Source: Stagnimonas sp. (GTDB taxonomy: Bacteria > Pseudomonadota > Gammaproteobacteria > Nevskiales > Nevskiaceae). Taken from it: DNA of 58,635 bases. The notes under the pieces were generated by a model, which saw nothing but the letters and a program-made list of their open reading frames with translations, ran no database searches and had not been told where the DNA came from. This document shows positions 57,278 to 58,635 of the stretch, piece after piece. Positions within the stretch are counted from its first letter, which is position 1. Each line of letters opens with the position of its first letter. A program made the translations under genes and the position numbers. The DNA is taken from NCBI GenBank assembly GCA_030696045.1, contig JAUYNO010000007.1, positions 1 through 58,635 on the forward strand, in the 5' to 3' direction.

Positions 57278-57823
57278 CTAGCGGTTGCCGCAAAGCTCGA
57301 ACAGCTGCACCGTGGTCGGCTGGCCGCCACCGGACAGCGAGGTGAGCGCTTCGACCGAGTCGAAGGGCAGGCTGCTGCGGCCGCCGTAGAACCGGGTTTC
57401 GCCGGCACCGTCGATGTTGCCGACGGCGGTCGAGGAGCCCTCGATCACTTCCTGCTGCACGCCGCCGCGATAGGTGGTGAAGGACACGGCGATATTGGTG
57501 TAGCCGCCGGAGGCGAGATAGGGGAACTGCATGTAGGCCCCGACGGTGCTGCCGCCGCCGAACTCGCGACCGCTGCCGGTCAGGCTGATCCGGCCGCCGG
57601 CCGGCGTCAGGCCACTGGCGTTGAACACCAGCTCTGCCGCCGTGCCGCCATTGCCATCGGCGGCCGCTTCGACGCCATCGACCCGGCAGCCGGTGCAGGC
57701 ACTGGAGCTGCTGCTGACGGTCGCGCCGGCAAATCCGGCGCCGCAGGTGCTGGAGCCGCTGCCACCACAGGCGGACAGCAGCAGCGTCAGGCCGGCGAGG
57801 GATATCGAAGGGCAGGGGTTCAT
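57278..57823 (-). CDS. Hypothetical lipoprotein
   Basis: Exported lipoprotein of 181 residues, lipobox LSAC with the lipidated C19. The mature part is Gly/Ser/Thr-rich, with cysteines at about 27, 43 and 46 (ACTGC) and a C-terminal LFELCGNR, suggesting disulfide bonds and a beta-sandwich. No family recognised. Start: ATG at 57823 gives the signal peptide. It converges on the thioesterase gene, 9 bases apart. The 296 bases upstream (57824-58119) are non-coding in any convincing frame. Confidence 0.65.
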   Translation of the reverse strand: MNPCPSISLAGLTLLLSACGGSGSSTCGAGFAGATVSSSSSACTGCRVDGVEAAADGNGGTAAELVFNASGLTPAGGRISLTGSGREFGGGSTVGAYMQFPYLASGGYTNIAVSFTTYRGGVQQEVIEGSSTAVGNIDGAGETRFYGGRSSLPFDSVEALTSLSGGGQPTTVQLFELCGNR

Positions 57824-58119
57824 AGGCTGCAACGGCGTGGAGCGGCGCCTCCGCGATGGGGCTGCCCGAAGCAACGGCCGAGGGGGCGCCGCGATGACAG
57901 CGGGCGCAGGCTGCCGGCTCCCAAGCGCCGGACGGCCTGAGCCGGTTGGCAGGTTCCGCCAGGCCAGAGCGGTGGATTGTTTCTTTGCCGCTACTGCGTC
58001 TACTCTCGGCGCATCCGAGGACCCAAGGTCTCACGGTCGCTGCCTGAACCTTCGAAGTCCGCCTGCCTGTACTACCCGACGCCAAGGATTGGTTGGGGTC
58101 GCTATCAAGGGAGAATGAA

Positions 58120-58635
58120 ATGTTCAAGCCGCTCGTCGTGGCTCTGGTCACGGCCCTGGTCACCGCCACCTCCGCGCTCGCCGCCCAAAGCCAGCAGCCG
58201 ACCCCCCGATCCGGATTCCAGTTGCTGAGTCGCGCTACCGAGCTGCCGGCTGCGCGGCAGAAGTCGCGACTGGCGCCGCCGCAGGCTCAGCGTCGCAGCG
58301 TCAGCCTGAAGCTGCCGGCCGCGACCGCGCCCTCACTGGCGGGTTACCGCTCGCAGCGTGACGAGCAGCAGAGCGCCAGCACCTTCCTCTGGGCCGACGC
58401 CGCGATCAAGACCGCGCCGCTGGCGCCGCTGAAGGCGGAGTTGATGGCCGATGCCGCCGCCCGCGACTACCTCGCCCGCCAGGCCGGGCCGCTCCAGCTC
58501 AGCAAGCGCTCGATCCAGGACGCCCGCCTGGTCGATTTGCATGACACCGGCAAGGGCCCGCTCATCGCCCGCTACCAGCAGGTGCAGGACGGCATCGAAG
58601 TCTTCGGCAAGCGCGTCAACGTGATGATGGACCGC
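58120..58635 (+). CDS. Secreted protein, probable metalloprotease propeptide (cut by the window end)
   Basis: The first 172 residues of a longer protein. A signal peptide (LVTALVTATSALAAQS, cleavage near 22) is followed by a polar region and, near the end, ARLVDLHDTGKGPLIARYQQ with a following GIEVFGKRV segment. This resembles the fungalysin/thermolysin propeptide (FTP), so a secreted M36- or M4-like metalloprotease is likely, but the catalytic HExxH lies outside the window. Start: ATG at 58120 with AAGGGAG 6 bases upstream. Confidence 0.65.
   Translation, partial: MFKPLVVALVTALVTATSALAAQSQQPTPRSGFQLLSRATELPAARQKSRLAPPQAQRRSVSLKLPAATAPSLAGYRSQRDEQQSASTFLWADAAIKTAPLAPLKAELMADAAARDYLARQAGPLQLSKRSIQDARLVDLHDTGKGPLIARYQQVQDGIEVFGKRVNVMMDR

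Noticed and set aside
57824..58119. Hidden gene between the lipoprotein and the final gene
   Set aside because: Frames here are short, lack a ribosome-binding site and mostly continue as antisense of neighbours; it looks like a promoter region.

Overview
The window is 58.6 kb of uniformly GC-rich, densely coding bacterial DNA with no tRNA, rRNA, CRISPR or intact transposase gene that I can see. Gene content (KshA/Neverland-type Rieske oxygenase, KstD-like flavoprotein, meta-cleavage lower pathway, large TonB receptor, TorF porin, glgC/glgA, Pseudomonas-like REP sequences) suggests an aerobic, hydrocarbon- or steroid-degrading gammaproteobacterium, perhaps of the Nevskiales/Solimonadaceae. The taxonomy is inference; no marker gene was tested.

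Layout. 36-5300: Rieske oxygenase and [2Fe-2S] ferredoxin (minus strand), a UPF0114 membrane protein, a RetSat/CrtI-like FAD oxidoreductase and small membrane proteins. 5540-8464: a TetR regulator divergent from a DUF4442 hotdog protein and a long acyl-CoA dehydrogenase, with a palindromic operator between them. 8596-13461: DUF779 protein, TorF-type porin and AcoD-like aldehyde dehydrogenase, divergent from an AcoR-like sigma-54 activator; the dehydrogenase has a good -24/-12 promoter and upstream half-sites. 13667-19417 (minus strand): a meta-cleavage lower pathway (C-C hydrolase, 2-oxopent-4-enoate hydratase, acylating acetaldehyde dehydrogenase, 4-hydroxy-2-oxovalerate aldolase) plus VOC, SDR and AhpD-like genes; no ring-cleaving dioxygenase is present. 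20407-25303: a lipoprotein DUF3604/PHP-type metallohydrolase, a parvulin-like foldase, a HupE/UreJ metal permease and a LolA-like protein. 25485-33961: SDRs, a SnoaL-like protein, a KstD-like flavoprotein, two hotdog thioesterases and a TonB-dependent receptor, together resembling steroid or terpenoid catabolism. 34043-40367: glgC and glgA, separated by three genes for exported proteins and a MITE-like element. 40350-43522: acyl-CoA ligase, KAS III-like enzyme and TetR. 43600-53129: patatin phospholipase, MprF, AcvB, ECF sigma with anti-sigma, phospholipase C and a small lipoprotein, a concentration of phospholipid-active genes. 53282-58635: hemB, a GST-like protein, aroE, an NAD(P)-binding protein, a hotdog thioesterase, a lipoprotein, and the start of a secreted protein resembling the propeptide of a metalloprotease.

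How they work together. The catabolic genes could take up a hydrophobic polycyclic substrate (TonB receptor), oxidise its rings (Rieske oxygenase with ferredoxin, KstD-like enzyme, SDRs), shorten acyl chains (acyl-CoA dehydrogenase, ligase, thioesterases) and convert ring-cleavage products to acetyl-CoA and pyruvate. AcoD would handle free acetaldehyde or other aldehydes under sigma-54 control.

Intergenic space carries several repeat families: REP-like hairpins, GTAGGGTGGGC and GTAGGGCGC inverted repeats, C/G-rich hairpin pairs, and three kinds of MITE-like element with terminal inverted repeats (13468-13660; 22369-22497 and 55917-56059; 38647-38916). The most promising candidate for an undescribed system is the PHP hydrolase/foldase/HupE locus.
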